Below, one piece after another: positions 1-8,794 of a stretch of 43,893 nucleotides of DNA. The position numbers were made by a program, and so were the translations under genes. Source of the stretch: Pseudomonadota bacterium. GTDB taxonomy: Bacteria; Pseudomonadota; Gammaproteobacteria; JAIEPX01. The stretch is taken from contig JAKORL010000154.1 in NCBI GenBank assembly GCA_029777855.1, forward strand, positions 1-43,893, read 5' to 3'. Each line of letters opens with the position of its first letter. The stretch's first letter is position 1. The notes beneath the pieces are model-generated. The model did no database searches. It was not told the origin of the DNA and saw nothing but the letters and a program-made list of their open reading frames with translations.

Positions 1-837
1 ACCTTTGAAGCTATCGTTAGCGAAGGCACGGTCCATGGCGCTGCAGCATTATTGCACCTAACACAAACAGCGATAACTCAGCGAATACGGCTCTTAGAAC
101 AGAAAATGAAAATAACTCTGTTTATTCGTAGCCGCCGTGGCATGCTTCTAACTCCAGAGGGAGAAGTACTTCATCGGTACTGCCAACGTGTTGTTGAAAT
201 GGGTGGCGCAGCCCTTGCGACGATTCAAGGCGCTGGGAAGGATTCAACAATACGTATTAAAATAGCGGGTCCAAGCAGCTTCCTGCGTTCACGTATTATC
301 CCAAGGTGGGAATCAGTCATGAAAGCATTCCCCCATTTACTCATCTCCTTTATCATTGATGACTCAAAAGATATCAGCAAACGACTGAAATCTGGCGAAA
401 TTGATTTGGCAATTTTGCCACCTGAATCAGTGACATCTGAAATGGCGCACAAAAAACTTTTACCTGAAAGTTATGTCTTACTATGCTGTTCCGAATGGGC
501 TAATCGACCTTTGAAGGATATTATTCAGAACGAAAGAATAATTGATTACGATGCGGATGATCTAATGACCTTCGCCTATTTAAAAGAATTTTCTTTGCTC
601 GAGATAATTCAACCAGAGAGGCATTTTGTTAATAATACCGAGTGTATTGCGCAATTATTTATTGCCGGATTGGGCTACGGGGTACTTACTGAAGAATTTT
701 CTCGTCCTTATGTTAGCACAGGACAATTAAAATTATTGAATAACAAAAAGAAATACAAAAATAATCTCTCATTAGCATGGTATTCACGACTCGAGCCTCC
801 GAAATATTTCACTGCTTTGATTGATGCAATTGAATAA
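1..837 (+). CDS. LysR-family regulator, ArgP/LysG-like (5' end outside window)
   Basis: The frame is open from base 1 (reading TFEAIVSEGTVHGAAALLHL...), so the gene begins upstream of the window. The TTG at position 52 lies inside the helix-turn-helix and is not the start. The visible 278 residues hold the end of an N-terminal winged HTH (TQTAITQRIRLLEQ) and a full substrate-binding domain. The C-terminal half resembles E. coli ArgP in order and spacing: a DADDLMTFAYLK segment where ArgP has a DHLDDMHQAFL stretch, then HFVNNTECIAQLFIAGLGYG near the ArgP HIVNSSEAF region. ArgP/LysG proteins activate lysine/arginine exporters or related genes. Here the next gene is a convergent amino-acid permease, so a link to amino-acid transport is plausible but not shown. 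Confidence 0.8.
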   Translation, partial: TFEAIVSEGTVHGAAALLHLTQTAITQRIRLLEQKMKITLFIRSRRGMLLTPEGEVLHRYCQRVVEMGGAALATIQGAGKDSTIRIKIAGPSSFLRSRIIPRWESVMKAFPHLLISFIIDDSKDISKRLKSGEIDLAILPPESVTSEMAHKKLLPESYVLLCCSEWANRPLKDIIQNERIIDYDADDLMTFAYLKEFSLLEIIQPERHFVNNTECIAQLFIAGLGYGVLTEEFSRPYVSTGQLKLLNNKKKYKNNLSLAWYSRLEPPKYFTALIDAIE

Positions 838-931
838 CTGACCAAGGCAGAAGTATCGCCATGCATCTTTAGATCTAAAAAATCATAATCACCATACAGC
901 CATACTAGACAAGTAATTATTGTGTGCAAGA

Positions 932-2152
932 TTAGAAAATCAGGCTGTAAAGATTTATCAGAAATAAAAAGAAAGTCGAAATCATACCAAGAACACTTAT
1001 AACTGGAACATTTTTGACATTACCCGGAACTGCGAAGGGCCTTTTTACACTTGGATGACGAACTCGCAGGACAACAACCGCAAGGTTAACAATGAAAAAT
1101 GTTATGAATATAAAAATATTTGCAATCATTGCGACAATCTCAATTCTTCCTATTAATGCAAAAGATGACATAATAACTAAAATTAATATTAAAGCGCGAA
1201 TAGGCGTTTGTCTTTTTTGAGAAATATGCGAGAAATGCGTAATTCTTCTTGCCTCCTTTGACATGTTTAATAAAACTCTAGAGCTACTTAACATATTAGA
1301 TAAAATAGTATTCGAGGTTGAGAATAGAGCGATTATTGAAATCACTATAAGTCCTGTTTGACCATAGAACATTTTTACTACACCAGCCAATGGATTTTTA
1401 GAGAGGCTTAACTGCTCATATGGGATGACACTGACAACAGAGACTGCAACCAATGTATATAATATCAACACAATAACACTTGACCCAAACAGCGCTCGTG
1501 GAATAGTTTTTTCTGGGTTCTTTGTTTCTTCCGCCAGTTTCACAATATCTTCAAAGCCAATATATGCATAAAAGGCTAAAGCCGATGCTGTAAAAACACC
1601 CCCAATACCATTAGGTGGGAGCTCAAAATAATTGACTTTACCTATATAAGGAATAGCACAATAAATAACAAGAAGTAATCCACTGGCCTCTAGTATTGTA
1701 AAAACAATATTAACAAAAGATGATTCTCTAATTCCATAAGCATTCACACTAAAAACAAGAATGATGACTAATTGGGCAGCAACAATTAAGTTCATCCCTG
1801 TTAAACCACTTAAGTAACCAGCAAAACCCAATGAAACAGTAGCACCACTGATAATTCCATTGATCGAAATAATGGCACCCAGAATAAATCCAATTTTTTG
1901 TCCAAAAGCATGTTTGGCATATTCATACTCACCACCTGCTTTAGGGAAAGCTGAACTGAGTTCTGCATATGAAAATGCAGTCAATAGCGCAGTAAATGAT
2001 GCCATCAAAAATGAAAGCCAAATTAAATTTCCCGATGCTCCTGCAACTTTACCCACTAATGCATAAATACCTGCACCTAAAATAGAGCCAACTCCAAAAA
2101 AGATACATTCAACAAGCCCTAACGTTCTCTTCAGTTCGGTCATAATATTCAA
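932..2152 (-). CDS. APC-superfamily amino acid permease
   Basis: The 406-residue protein has about 11-12 hydrophobic segments. It carries the APC TM1 signature GVGSILGAGIYALVG near residues 20-34 and the family-typical GFEDIVKLAEETKNPEKTIPRA region near residue 200. It would move amino acids or amines across the inner membrane; the substrate cannot be read from sequence. The first ATG is preceded by AAAGG, and a second Met three codons in is an alternative start. It is convergent with the LysR gene. The next minus-strand gene upstream is more than 500 bp away with a plus-strand gene between, so it is probably monocistronic. Confidence 0.85.
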   Translation of the reverse strand: MNIMTELKRTLGLVECIFFGVGSILGAGIYALVGKVAGASGNLIWLSFLMASFTALLTAFSYAELSSAFPKAGGEYEYAKHAFGQKIGFILGAIISINGIISGATVSLGFAGYLSGLTGMNLIVAAQLVIILVFSVNAYGIRESSFVNIVFTILEASGLLLVIYCAIPYIGKVNYFELPPNGIGGVFTASALAFYAYIGFEDIVKLAEETKNPEKTIPRALFGSSVIVLILYTLVAVSVVSVIPYEQLSLSKNPLAGVVKMFYGQTGLIVISIIALFSTSNTILSNMLSSSRVLLNMSKEARRITHFSHISQKRQTPIRALILILVIMSSFALIGRIEIVAMIANIFIFITFFIVNLAVVVLRVRHPSVKRPFAVPGNVKNVPVISVLGMISTFFLFLINLYSLIF

Positions 2153-2266
2153 CCTTTGTTAAACTAGAAATCCATTTGTCAATTTCCGTAAACGAGATTC
2201 TCCATCTCAATAACACTGACTCAAGTATAGACCATCACAACTCTTTGAAACAGGCTTAGCACGGAA

Positions 2267-2296
2267 TTGACCCTGATCTTTCTAGAATGCTAGTAT
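2267..2296 (+). promoter_or_regulatory. Candidate sigma70 promoter for the small secreted protein
   Basis: TTGACC (2267-2272) and TAGTAT (2291-2296) are separated by 18 bp and lie about 45 bp before the ATG at 2343. The -35 matches the consensus in 5 of 6 positions and the -10 in 4 of 6. There is no other good pair in this short gap. Confidence 0.45.
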
Positions 2297-2342
2297 CACC
2301 GGGTAATAATAATCATTTAACTTTTCATAGGAGATATCTACA

Positions 2343-2627
2343 ATGCAAAAGATAAGCTTAATGCTACTTCTTTCCTTATCTATCCTCAGTTTTAATACCC
2401 TCGCTCATTCAACCAAAAATGAATTCCAATGCTACTGGATGGAAAATCTTTCGGGGGGATATGAGTGGGTTCCAACAGTCACCGTACTGGGTTCTTTGAC
2501 AAAAGAAGAATGTTACGCGATGGACAGTTGTGATGGAGGCCAGGGCTATTCAAATGGTGGATGTTATAAATGGGCACAATCAGCAAACGGCCCTCGCGAG
2601 CCATGGGATATCCCCTCTAAGAATTAA
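2343..2627 (+). CDS. Small secreted protein with four cysteines, unknown function
   Basis: The 94-residue product starts with a clear Sec signal peptide: charged start, hydrophobic run, and likely cleavage after Ala21 in NTLAHS. The mature part has Cys30, Cys57, Cys63 and Cys74, which could form two disulphides in the periplasm or outside the cell, and is rich in Trp, Tyr and Gly. GGAG at about 2329-2332 serves as ribosome binding site. It stands alone between two minus-strand transporter units, with its own promoter candidate. I do not recognise a family. Confidence 0.7.
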   Translation: MQKISLMLLLSLSILSFNTLAHSTKNEFQCYWMENLSGGYEWVPTVTVLGSLTKEECYAMDSCDGGQGYSNGGCYKWAQSANGPREPWDIPSKN

Positions 2628-2685
2628 AGCTTAATGGCTTGTATCGAAAATAAAACGATGAGGGCAGGTCTGGAATTGAAACCGG

Positions 2686-4002
2686 TTACCAGTCTGCCGT
2701 CATCGTGGCAGGGCTCTCTTCTTCAGCAGTTTTCTTAGAAAAAATAAACCAACCCAACACAGCGGCAATTAATAATGACAAGGGCAGCACTGAAAGTGCC
2801 CATTGGTAATCAACGGCATCGTACACTTCTAAACCAACACCACGATGACGCCAATTTGCAGAAAGATGCAAAATATAACCCACTAATGGTTGGAAAAAAG
2901 GGACAGTTCCTACACATAAAGCATTAGTAAAACCAATTGCAGTTGTTTGTACATCGGGAGATACGGATTCTTTTACATAGGTAAAACTTAAAACATAAAC
3001 GCAACTAAAAACCCCCATTACAGCCATAATTCCACCATATAACACTAAAGAAGTGGGTGGCCAGTAAATTAACCAAGCTAATAATATTCCTAATATTAAT
3101 GCGGCAGAAACATAAACTGCGCGCAAATGATCGCGCACGAGTGGATAGATCATACCAATGACTGGACATCCAAAAGCCAAACCCACAAATATCATTGAGA
3201 CGACAAGCGTTGCTTGTGATGTTTGAATATTTTGAACTAAGCTAATAAAGGGAATTCCCCACATGCCACTAAAGACTGAAACAATAGCGAACACTACGCC
3301 AATAAAAATTCCATTGAGCCATAAATAAGGATTTGTGAATACACTCACGGCGTGCTGCCAAAATTGTTTGGCTGTTTGTTTTTTTGGGGCATGAGTTTCA
3401 TGTGGACGATTTTTAATGATTATCCACGATAATATTCCGATAGATGCTGCAATTACTGCTGCACCTCCCATGCTGACACGCCAACTCATCTGCTCAATTA
3501 ATTTTGCCACATAAACATTCGCTGCTATCGTAGCAATCGTTGCAACAAAATCACTTAATCCTAACATCAAACTAAAATAGCGTGCTGGAAACCAATTGCT
3601 AATTAAATACAATGTCCCTACGTACGCAAAAGATGAACCGCCTCCCATCAAGACACGCGCTACGTCGGCCTGCCAAATCTGATGGCTCATTGCAAATAAT
3701 GCACAGCCCGATGCACTGATAAGCCCACCAATGGTTAACAAAATTTTTGCACCGAAACGATCAATGAGCATACCTGCGGGTGTTTGTAAAATAACATAAA
3801 TATAATAATAGGCCCCAGACATAATTCCCGCACTTAAGGCGGTCATTGAAAAGTCATGCATTAATTGTCCAACAAGAACACCCGAGGATAGCTGGAGTAA
3901 AAATTGAAAGAGAACAAATGCTGTGCCAATTCCCCAAATCATCCAGGGTAAAACTTGACGGGGTAAGCGAGATTGGAGTTCTTGATTTTCGTAGTTAGTC
4001 AT
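2686..4002 (-). CDS. MFS transporter
   Basis: This is a 12-TM major facilitator. The loop 2-3 motif appears as GMLIDRFGAKILL near residue 80, and the central cytoplasmic loop is at roughly residues 200-220 (NRPHETHAPKKQ). An in-frame ATG exists at 4023. I chose the ATG at 4002 because GAAAGGTG sits just upstream of it, whereas the upstream ATG lies inside a perfect hairpin and has no ribosome binding site. This gives 438 aa. It lies 55 bp downstream of the GadC-like permease on the same strand and is probably co-transcribed with it. The substrate is not predictable; related Legionella/Coxiella transporters often carry amino acids or organic anions. Confidence 0.85.
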   Translation of the reverse strand: MTNYENQELQSRLPRQVLPWMIWGIGTAFVLFQFLLQLSSGVLVGQLMHDFSMTALSAGIMSGAYYYIYVILQTPAGMLIDRFGAKILLTIGGLISASGCALFAMSHQIWQADVARVLMGGGSSFAYVGTLYLISNWFPARYFSLMLGLSDFVATIATIAANVYVAKLIEQMSWRVSMGGAAVIAASIGILSWIIIKNRPHETHAPKKQTAKQFWQHAVSVFTNPYLWLNGIFIGVVFAIVSVFSGMWGIPFISLVQNIQTSQATLVVSMIFVGLAFGCPVIGMIYPLVRDHLRAVYVSAALILGILLAWLIYWPPTSLVLYGGIMAVMGVFSCVYVLSFTYVKESVSPDVQTTAIGFTNALCVGTVPFFQPLVGYILHLSANWRHRGVGLEVYDAVDYQWALSVLPLSLLIAAVLGWFIFSKKTAEEESPATMTADW

Positions 4003-4015
4003 ACTTGCACCTTTC

Positions 4016-4050
4016 GATACCATATTAACATTTAATGCTAATATGGTATC
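4016..4050 (-). promoter_or_regulatory. Perfect 12-bp inverted repeat between permease and MFS genes
   Basis: GATACCATATTA (4016-4027) and TAATATGGTATC (4039-4050) are exact reverse complements around an 11-nt loop. In the transcript, the hairpin sits between the permease stop and the MFS ribosome binding site. No U-run follows, so it is not a classical terminator. It could be an operator, an mRNA-processing or stability stem, or a brake on MFS translation. Confidence 0.6.
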
Positions 4051-4057
4051 ACGAATA

Positions 4058-5482
4058 TTAACCTATTACAACGCGCCCTTTTCGCTTTTTCTTGAGATGT
4101 GACCACAGATAAATAATGAATGGAGGAAGGGTTAATACAATAATTCCTACCACTAAAATCGCTTCATAAACAGCTATTCTACCAACAGTAAGTTGTGCAG
4201 GCGGAAAAAAACCGAGCCCGATGGCGACAAAACATGAAATTAATCCGAATAATGAAGTCAGCCAAATGCCGAGTTTACCGAAGGGGATTTTATAAGGGCG
4301 ATGCACATGCGGATGTTTATAGCGCAACCAAACAGCCGCAGCGAAAAGAGCCACATAAACAATCATGGCCAATTGAGCTGTCATCGCTGTTAAAACCCAA
4401 TAAGAACTGCTCACGGTAGGCATTAATAAAAAGACAGAGCACAACGCGGTGAAAATAGTTGCTTGAACCATCAAAATATTAATAGGCACACCTTTTTTTG
4501 TAGTTCGAGCTAAAAATGCCGGAGCACTTCCATCTTGCGCCGCAACTAATAAACCTTTTGTGGGACCAATAATCCACGTTGCCACTCCACCAATTCCACC
4601 AATAATAATTAACGTAGCAACAATGGATTCAGCCCATTCCATGTGAAATGCCACTAGAAAAATATGATAGGCTTGCAACAATCCTGTGACCACAGATAAT
4701 TCGTGATTGGGCACCACTACAGAAATCGCTAAAGAAGAAAGTACTAAACTCAATATGATAATAATAGTTGAATATAAAATGGCTCGAGGAAAAGCATGCC
4801 CAGGTTTTTCAACTTCATCGGCATGAACTGCAGACATTTCCATTCCCACCAAGCCAAAAATTAATGCCAACAAAAATGAAAGCGTTTTTGGATCATGCAA
4901 AGACGGCCAAAAAGAAGCCATCGAAAATTGAATTTGCATCGGTTTTCCTTGCGCAATCCAGATGATGCCTAAACCGATTATGCAGATCATGGGTAATAAA
5001 GTTCCGATCAGTGCACCGATAGTACTCACCAAACTCGAGAGTTGCATTCCAAAACAATTGAGTAATGTCGCTCCCCAAAAAATACCCAATACACAAAGCA
5101 ACATAAAAACTTTACTTTCGGCAAGTGATGGGTCAATTAAATAAGCGAATGTTGCTGCGATAAACGACAAAATTGTAGGATACCAAACAACATTGTAAAC
5201 CCACTGCAACCAAATAACGACAAATCCCCACAATTCTCCAAAGGCTTCTCGCACCCAGACATAAATTCCGCCTTTATTAGGCATTGCCGTTGCAAGTTCC
5301 GCTGACACCAAACTGACAGGGACAAAAAAAACGACCGTCGCCAACAGGTAATAAAATACCAAAGAAAAGCCATAGGCGGCACTAAATGGCAGCGATCTTA
5401 AACTATCAACTGCGATGATATTAATCATCATCAGCGAAAAAATGCCGAGGGCTTTACCCGATTTAGACTGCAATCCCGTCAT
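4058..5482 (-). CDS. APC permease, GadC-like (glutamate:GABA antiporter subfamily)
   Basis: The 474-residue protein has about 12 TM segments and a basic C-terminal tail (LKKKRKGRVV). Subfamily-like landmarks are SAELATAMPNKGGIYVWVREAFG near residues 60-82, GMEMSAVHADEVEKPGHAFPRA near residues 215-236 and the R(Y)KHPHVHRPYKIPFG loop near residue 395. These recall the GadC/AdiC type of amino-acid antiporter, but the exact exchange pair cannot be called. AAGGA lies about 8 nt before the ATG. It is the first gene of a likely two-gene unit with the MFS transporter downstream. Confidence 0.82.
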   Translation of the reverse strand: MTGLQSKSGKALGIFSLMMINIIAVDSLRSLPFSAAYGFSLVFYYLLATVVFFVPVSLVSAELATAMPNKGGIYVWVREAFGELWGFVVIWLQWVYNVVWYPTILSFIAATFAYLIDPSLAESKVFMLLCVLGIFWGATLLNCFGMQLSSLVSTIGALIGTLLPMICIIGLGIIWIAQGKPMQIQFSMASFWPSLHDPKTLSFLLALIFGLVGMEMSAVHADEVEKPGHAFPRAILYSTIIIILSLVLSSLAISVVVPNHELSVVTGLLQAYHIFLVAFHMEWAESIVATLIIIGGIGGVATWIIGPTKGLLVAAQDGSAPAFLARTTKKGVPINILMVQATIFTALCSVFLLMPTVSSSYWVLTAMTAQLAMIVYVALFAAAVWLRYKHPHVHRPYKIPFGKLGIWLTSLFGLISCFVAIGLGFFPPAQLTVGRIAVYEAILVVGIIVLTLPPFIIYLWSHLKKKRKGRVVIG

Positions 5483-5526
5483 AAATATCCTTAGCTAAAT
5501 TCATCGTCGTAAAATATTGGACACTA

Positions 5527-6390
5527 TCATGAAACCCTTCCTTCAACCACCCCAATCGCTTGCCCAACTTGCACCGCACTTCCAGCTTCCAACTCTTCGC
5601 TCCAACGAACAACCCCCCGTGGAAACACAATAATCACCGTAGAACCCAATTCAAAATGACCCAGCTCATCACCCTTATTCAACTTAATTGTTTTCTCAGC
5701 ATACGCCTGCACCTCAACACCCCTTACCTTTGAGGGCGCCACTTGCCCAGCCCACACTGTGTGAATGCTCGCCACCAACATGGCGCCTACCAAAACCACA
5801 GCCATAGGCCCCCATTCTGTCTTAAACCAGCAAACCACACGCTCATTTCGAGTAAATAAGTTGGGGATATTCTCAGAAGAAAACGCATTAACTGAAAACA
5901 AACGCCCTGGGACATAGACCATCTTTTCCAGATGACCGGCAAAGGGGATATGAACCCGATGATAATCCTTAGGTGATAAATAAACTGTCATAAATTCACC
6001 ACCTGCCAACATTTGCGCTTGGGTATCATCACCCCCCAGTAATGCAGCTAGCGAATACTCGACCCCTTTAGCCTGCAACAATAGCCCATCACGTAGCGAA
6101 CCCATCTGGCTAATCACACCATCAGCAGGACTCGCAATAGTGTCACGACCTTCACAAATGGGTCTTTTTTCTGGATGAATGGCCCGAATAAAAAACTTAT
6201 TAAAGGAGGGATAAGTTGATGAATTAGGCTCAACCGCCAAACTCATATCAACTCCATACTGTCTGATAAACCAATTTATCAATCGGCTCTTAAACCACAC
6301 CACTTCACAACGGCTGATCACACCCGCCAGGCGCGAAAGCGCATGGTGCGGCAACATGTAATAAGCTAATTTTTTAAACCCAATTAACAT
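5527..6390 (-). CDS. psd: Phosphatidylserine decarboxylase proenzyme
   Basis: It converts phosphatidylserine to phosphatidylethanolamine at the inner membrane, using a pyruvoyl group made by self-cleavage. I chose the internal ATG at 6390 rather than the one at 6423. The protein then starts MLIGFKKLAYYMLP in register with E. coli Psd, and the catalytic residues fall at Asp90 (SPADGVISQ), His144 and His147 (DYHRVHIP), the same numbers as in E. coli. AGGAAAG lies upstream of this ATG, while the longer start has no ribosome binding site. The cleavage motif LGST is present, with Ser250 as the future pyruvoyl residue. The length is 287 aa, and all expected motifs are intact. Confidence 0.95.
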   Translation of the reverse strand: MLIGFKKLAYYMLPHHALSRLAGVISRCEVVWFKSRLINWFIRQYGVDMSLAVEPNSSTYPSFNKFFIRAIHPEKRPICEGRDTIASPADGVISQMGSLRDGLLLQAKGVEYSLAALLGGDDTQAQMLAGGEFMTVYLSPKDYHRVHIPFAGHLEKMVYVPGRLFSVNAFSSENIPNLFTRNERVVCWFKTEWGPMAVVLVGAMLVASIHTVWAGQVAPSKVRGVEVQAYAEKTIKLNKGDELGHFELGSTVIIVFPRGVVRWSEELEAGSAVQVGQAIGVVEGRVS

Positions 6391-6556
6391 CGAATCACAC
6401 TTTCCTAAACACAACGATTTCATTGAGCTGACTATAACATGTCCACTGCTCTGGAAGTAGAGCCTTAGCCTGATATCGAGGGTGTGAGACAGGCTATGTA
6501 ATCAAGCCGATTTTTGATAACCTAAATAGATTATCCTTAGTTCAATCGAGGGTCGC

Positions 6557-7657
6557 TTGAAAATCTATCTCGTGGGTGGCGCAGTACGTGACACACTTTT
6601 GGGACGCAAAGTCACCGAACGTGATTACGTTGTCGTAGGTGCAACCCCCAAAGAAATGTTAGATCTCGGCTTTAGACAAGTCGGCAAAGATTTCCCGGTA
6701 TTTCTACACCCAGAAACAAATGAAGAGTACGCACTCGCTCGCACAGAGCGAAAAACAGGAAAAGGCTACACAGGTTTTGAGTGTAATGCCGATCCTTCAG
6801 TGACTCTTGAAGAAGATTTAAAACGACGTGACTTGACCATTAATGCCATGGCTCAAGAAGTCGGAGATCCTTCAAATAAAATTATTGATCCATACCAGGG
6901 GCAAAATGATTTAAAAAATAAAATTCTTCGACATATTTCGCCCGCATTTTCAGAAGATCCCGTTCGAATTTTACGCGTTGCTCGATTTGCTGCGCGATTT
7001 CCTTCCTTCACTGTTTTTCATGAAACAAATGAATTAATGAAAGACATGGTCCAAAACGGCGAAGTCGATGCACTGGTTCCCGAACGCGTGTGGAAAGAGT
7101 TTTCTCGTGCGCTAACAGAAGAAAATCCGATCCGATTTTTTGAAGTTTTAAATGACTGCGGAGCTTTAATAAAACTATTTCCTGAGATAATTTTGAAAGA
7201 ATCATTTAAAACTTCAAAAAGCCTCGATTGTTTAAAAAATGCAATTGCACAGCGCCCTCCAAATGAACTTATTTATTTTGGCACACTTGCTGCGGGTTTG
7301 GAAAAACATGAAATTACAACGCTGTGCCAACGACTTAAACCTCCCACTCAATTTAGCGAATTAGCTATCCTCCTTTCTTCAAATTTAAATAACTATCTTA
7401 ATCTTAATTTCAACAATGCCGAAATGATCGTCAATTTTCTTGAAAATCTCGACGCCTACAGACGACCGGAACGTTTTTCTGATTTTTGCCAAGTGATGAT
7501 ATTTTCCGTTCCAGAAAATACAAACACTGCGAATTTTCTAAAACAGGCTTTTGAAAATACGAAAGATATAGCTACCAAACCTTTTATAGACAGCGGATTA
7601 AAAGGCGAAGAAATTGGAAAAGCAATCCACCAGGCTCGCATCGAAAAACTTCGGTAG
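6557..7657 (+). CDS. cca: CCA-adding tRNA nucleotidyltransferase with degenerate HD region
   Basis: It adds or repairs the 3' CCA of tRNAs. The start is a TTG 4 nt after GAGGG, and the N-terminus MKIYLVGGAVRD matches the E. coli enzyme from residue 1. The class II nucleotidyltransferase core is present: GGAVRD, the metal site as Glu21-Arg-Asp23 where E. coli has Asp-x-Asp, RRDLTINA and EDPVRILRVARFAARF. The C-terminal phosphohydrolase part is short. Where E. coli has CHDLGKG and HHGHG, this protein reads LAAGLEKHEITTLCQRL, so the HD metal ligands are gone and about 45 residues are missing. It should therefore keep CCA addition but lack the 2',3'-phosphohydrolase activities. Length is 366 aa versus 412 in E. 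coli. Confidence 0.93.
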   Translation: MKIYLVGGAVRDTLLGRKVTERDYVVVGATPKEMLDLGFRQVGKDFPVFLHPETNEEYALARTERKTGKGYTGFECNADPSVTLEEDLKRRDLTINAMAQEVGDPSNKIIDPYQGQNDLKNKILRHISPAFSEDPVRILRVARFAARFPSFTVFHETNELMKDMVQNGEVDALVPERVWKEFSRALTEENPIRFFEVLNDCGALIKLFPEIILKESFKTSKSLDCLKNAIAQRPPNELIYFGTLAAGLEKHEITTLCQRLKPPTQFSELAILLSSNLNNYLNLNFNNAEMIVNFLENLDAYRRPERFSDFCQVMIFSVPENTNTANFLKQAFENTKDIATKPFIDSGLKGEEIGKAIHQARIEKLR

Positions 7658-7673
7658 GGAACAGCAACCAAAA

Positions 7674-7707
7674 AAAACGGCCGGTAACTTTCGCTACCAG
7701 CCGTTTT
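7674..7707. terminator. Bidirectional intrinsic terminator between cca and the S24 repressor
   Basis: AAAACGGCCGGTA (7674-7686) and TACCAGCCGTTTT (7695-7707) form a 13-bp stem with one mismatch and an 8-nt loop. On the minus strand it is followed by a run of eight T (complement of the A-run at 7670-7677). On the plus strand TTTTAAATT follows. It fits the ends of both convergent genes. Confidence 0.85.
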
Positions 7708-7726
7708 AAATTAACAACATCGAGAA

Positions 7727-8419
7727 TTAAGAAAAGTCTTTCTTACGATGCCAGATTACAGGAGCTGCGCTAATCAATTCACGATCGTACAGAGTAATAT
7801 CGCGAACTGAAGTATCAGGGTTAACACAGGTCAATGTATAAGTACCTGCCTTGCTACCCGCTTTGACTCGACGGAAAAGAATTTCGTTATCACGAGTTTC
7901 AACGATACAGTTTTTGCCGATCACTGAATCCAGATGGAGAGACGATCGACGTTTACCAGCAACGTAATCACCTACTGCAAAGGCAGGAGCCATACCATCA
8001 TCGATGATGATGTATTCGACGGCGTCTGGATTGTTTTGACGGAAAACGAGCAATTCGTTAACAATCGCACGATCTTCAGTCGGCACTTCGATTGGTTCAA
8101 CGCGTTCACCAGCAACGTCAAACAATTTGTTTGATAACTGTGGGGGAGTACCAATACCATAGAGCAACCAATCAACACCACAACGAATGCCTTCTTCTTT
8201 GAATACGGCAATGACTCGTCGAGCGCCTTTTTCGGTCAGACCACCAGCTTTGGCATCTTCCCAAGATTGGATGGTACTTGCACTAATGTGATACTGTTCT
8301 TCAAAAGCTTTACGAGACAAACCTGTCATCATACGCAAGCTTTTAAGCCGCTGGCCGCGCATTTCTGGGCCGGACTTAGAGTCTTTGAGGTCTTGTATTT
8401 TATCAAGTAATTTTGGCAT
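7727..8419 (-). CDS. XRE-HTH repressor with S24/LexA-like C-terminal domain, catalytic Ser replaced
   Basis: The 230-residue protein has an N-terminal helix-turn-helix (residues about 20-75, TGLSRKAFEEQYHISASTIQ) and a C-terminal LexA/CI-type fold (about 130-225). The usual nucleophile motif (G-D-S-M) reads DDGMAPAF here, with Gly142 in the Ser position. The region where a Lys base is expected reads ILFRRVK. Self-cleavage is therefore unlikely, and the domain probably only dimerises or senses. The start was set at the ATG at 8419, which follows AGGTGGA by 5 nt; the ATG at 8446 has weaker support. Palindromes just upstream suggest autoregulation. Confidence 0.85.
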   Translation of the reverse strand: MPKLLDKIQDLKDSKSGPEMRGQRLKSLRMMTGLSRKAFEEQYHISASTIQSWEDAKAGGLTEKGARRVIAVFKEEGIRCGVDWLLYGIGTPPQLSNKLFDVAGERVEPIEVPTEDRAIVNELLVFRQNNPDAVEYIIIDDGMAPAFAVGDYVAGKRRSSLHLDSVIGKNCIVETRDNEILFRRVKAGSKAGTYTLTCVNPDTSVRDITLYDRELISAAPVIWHRKKDFS

Positions 8420-8446
8420 AAATCCACCTATCCTATTAATGTTCAC

Positions 8447-8470
8447 AACATGCTAGCATTTTAACATGTT
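8447..8470. promoter_or_regulatory. Adjacent palindromes upstream of the S24-like repressor
   Basis: ATGCTAGCAT (8450-8459) and AACATGTT (8463-8470) are perfect palindromes directly before the repressor gene, and AACATG recurs at 8447, 8463, 8576 and 8588. These are plausible operator half-sites for the HTH protein, but no binding data can be inferred from sequence. Confidence 0.4.
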
Positions 8471-8794
8471 TTTATAAAAAAAGAAAGTATTTTGGGGGAT
8501 GTAGACACATTCTTCTGTCTTTCAAACCTAGGCCCACCCTGCCTATACCCCGGAATACCCCATGAAGAAAGACTTAACATGCAAAAAAACATGACAGGTC
8601 TTAATCTTCAGTGGCTATATTGTATCAGATTTTCAATAAAATGGAAGGGGAATATCACAATTAATCCGGTAATATTACCCAAGATTCATTAGGAACTCGT
8701 TTGTATGAGGTCTATAAAGCGGAATTTGCTGGGAAAAATGCCAAATCACTCTCTGATTTCAATATTCTTATAGTAACGCTAAGATAATGTTAAC
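8471..8794. other. Intergenic stretch without a convincing gene
   Basis: It holds two further AACATG copies (8576, 8588). An open frame on the plus strand (about 66 codons from 8492) has no ribosome binding site and no protein-like pattern, and I do not accept it. Nothing else was recognised. Confidence 0.5.

Noticed and set aside
8492..8692. 66-codon plus-strand ORF
   Set aside because: No ribosome binding site, no protein-like pattern, and it contains repressor half-sites.
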